Below, in pieces: positions 63,873-64,000 of a stretch of 64,000 bases of DNA. This DNA comes from DATFQE01 sp963733845 (GTDB taxonomy: Bacteria > Actinomycetota > Thermoleophilia > Gaiellales > Gaiellaceae). The DNA is taken from contig CAVTEM010000007.1 of the NCBI GenBank assembly GCA_963733845.1, positions 496,001 through 560,000 of the forward strand, given 5' to 3'. The position numbers and the translations under genes are program-made. The notes beneath the pieces are model-generated. The model was not told the DNA's origin and made no database searches. It saw nothing but the letters and a program-made list of their open reading frames with translations. How positions within the stretch are numbered: position 1 is the stretch's first letter; every line of letters begins with the position of its first letter.

Positions 63873-64000
63873 CTACCCCGAGCCGTTGTGGCCGTTCCCG
63901 TCCAGCGCGACCTCCGGCCCGACGGGAACGTTCTCGGTGCCGTCCGCGGACTGGACGACGAACGACTCGATCACCCCCTCCGCGGAAACGACGACGTCCC
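63873..64000 (-). CDS. C-terminal end of an unidentified protein (starts outside window)
   Basis: The last ~42 codons of a minus-strand gene run in from the window edge, reading VVVSAEGVIESFVVQSADGT then NVPVGPEVALDGNGHNGSG and a TAG. It looks like an extracytoplasmic beta-structured or repeat protein end. No family can be named from so little. It would lie just upstream of gtrA, on the same strand. Confidence 0.5.
   Translation of the reverse strand, partial: DVVVSAEGVIESFVVQSADGTENVPVGPEVALDGNGHNGSG

Overview
The window is very GC-rich DNA with many GTG and TTG starts and dense runs of genes overlapping by 4 nt (ATGA, GTGA). It carries a futalosine-type menaquinone pathway, a Rieske/cytochrome b/cytochrome c complex of the Gram-positive type, two-subunit class I fumarase and a TGS-domain GTPase. 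Together these suggest a deep-branching actinobacterium, most likely class Thermoleophilia (Gaiellales or Solirubrobacterales relatives). The taxon is an inference; no rRNA or tRNA is visible.

Layout. 1-5.6 kb (+): a surface-glycan block with two ATP-grasp ligases, a deacetylase-like protein, a small-molecule kinase, a glycosyltransferase and a flippase. 5.6-8.5 kb: a divergent metal-homeostasis block (ZIP transporter and copper oxidase against a DtxR/MntR-like repressor) with palindromes between them. 8.5-14.1 kb: membrane protease, four-repeat DUF4389 protein, TGS GTPase, Xre regulator with an unknown protein, cupin. 14.2-15.3 kb: a small islet of lower GC with a secreted protein and a broken TIR-like gene. 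15.3-22.2 kb: glycan polymerisation and modification genes (O-antigen-ligase-like, PIG-L, NodB, methyltransferase), a large secreted protein and an orphan Hcp-like protein. 22.2-31.8 kb (-): a sulfur operon (flavoprotein, SDR, fumarase alpha/beta, phosphosulfolactate synthase, APS reductase, APS kinase, sulfurylase, TSUP exporter) preceded by an Fe-ADH and a LysR gene. 31.9-33.8 kb: PhoX-like phosphatase. 33.8-41.0 kb (-): UvrD helicase, then a PglF/PglE-like amino-sugar pair, DedA and a phosphodiester glycosidase. 41.1-43.6 kb (+): ABC exporter. 43.6-54.1 kb (-): PNPOx-like protein, then menaquinone genes mqnC, mqnA, mqnE, prenyl synthase, menG and ubiX running into qcrCBA and ubiD. 54.2-58.7 kb: small secreted and membrane proteins, hemL, hemB, AI-2E-type permease. 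58.9-64.0 kb: M23-like protein, YmdB phosphodiesterase, and membrane glycosyltransferases with GtrA.

How it fits together. The bc complex and the enzymes that make its quinone lie on one strand in nearly continuous overlap, so quinone synthesis and use appear co-transcribed. The sulfur operon activates sulfate, reduces APS to sulfite and, through ComA, fixes sulfite on phosphoenolpyruvate. No sulfite reductase is present in the window, so the operon may make a C3 sulfonate rather than cysteine.

Quality caveat. At least a dozen conserved genes are broken by single +1 or -1 shifts, often in homopolymer or GCGC contexts. This pattern is more like uncorrected sequencing indels in a draft or metagenome assembly than gene decay. 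Such genes are given as one span with the shift noted. No gene-free stretch exceeds about 300 bases; the longest is about 230 bases at 10959-11191. No IS element, CRISPR array, tRNA or rRNA was seen.
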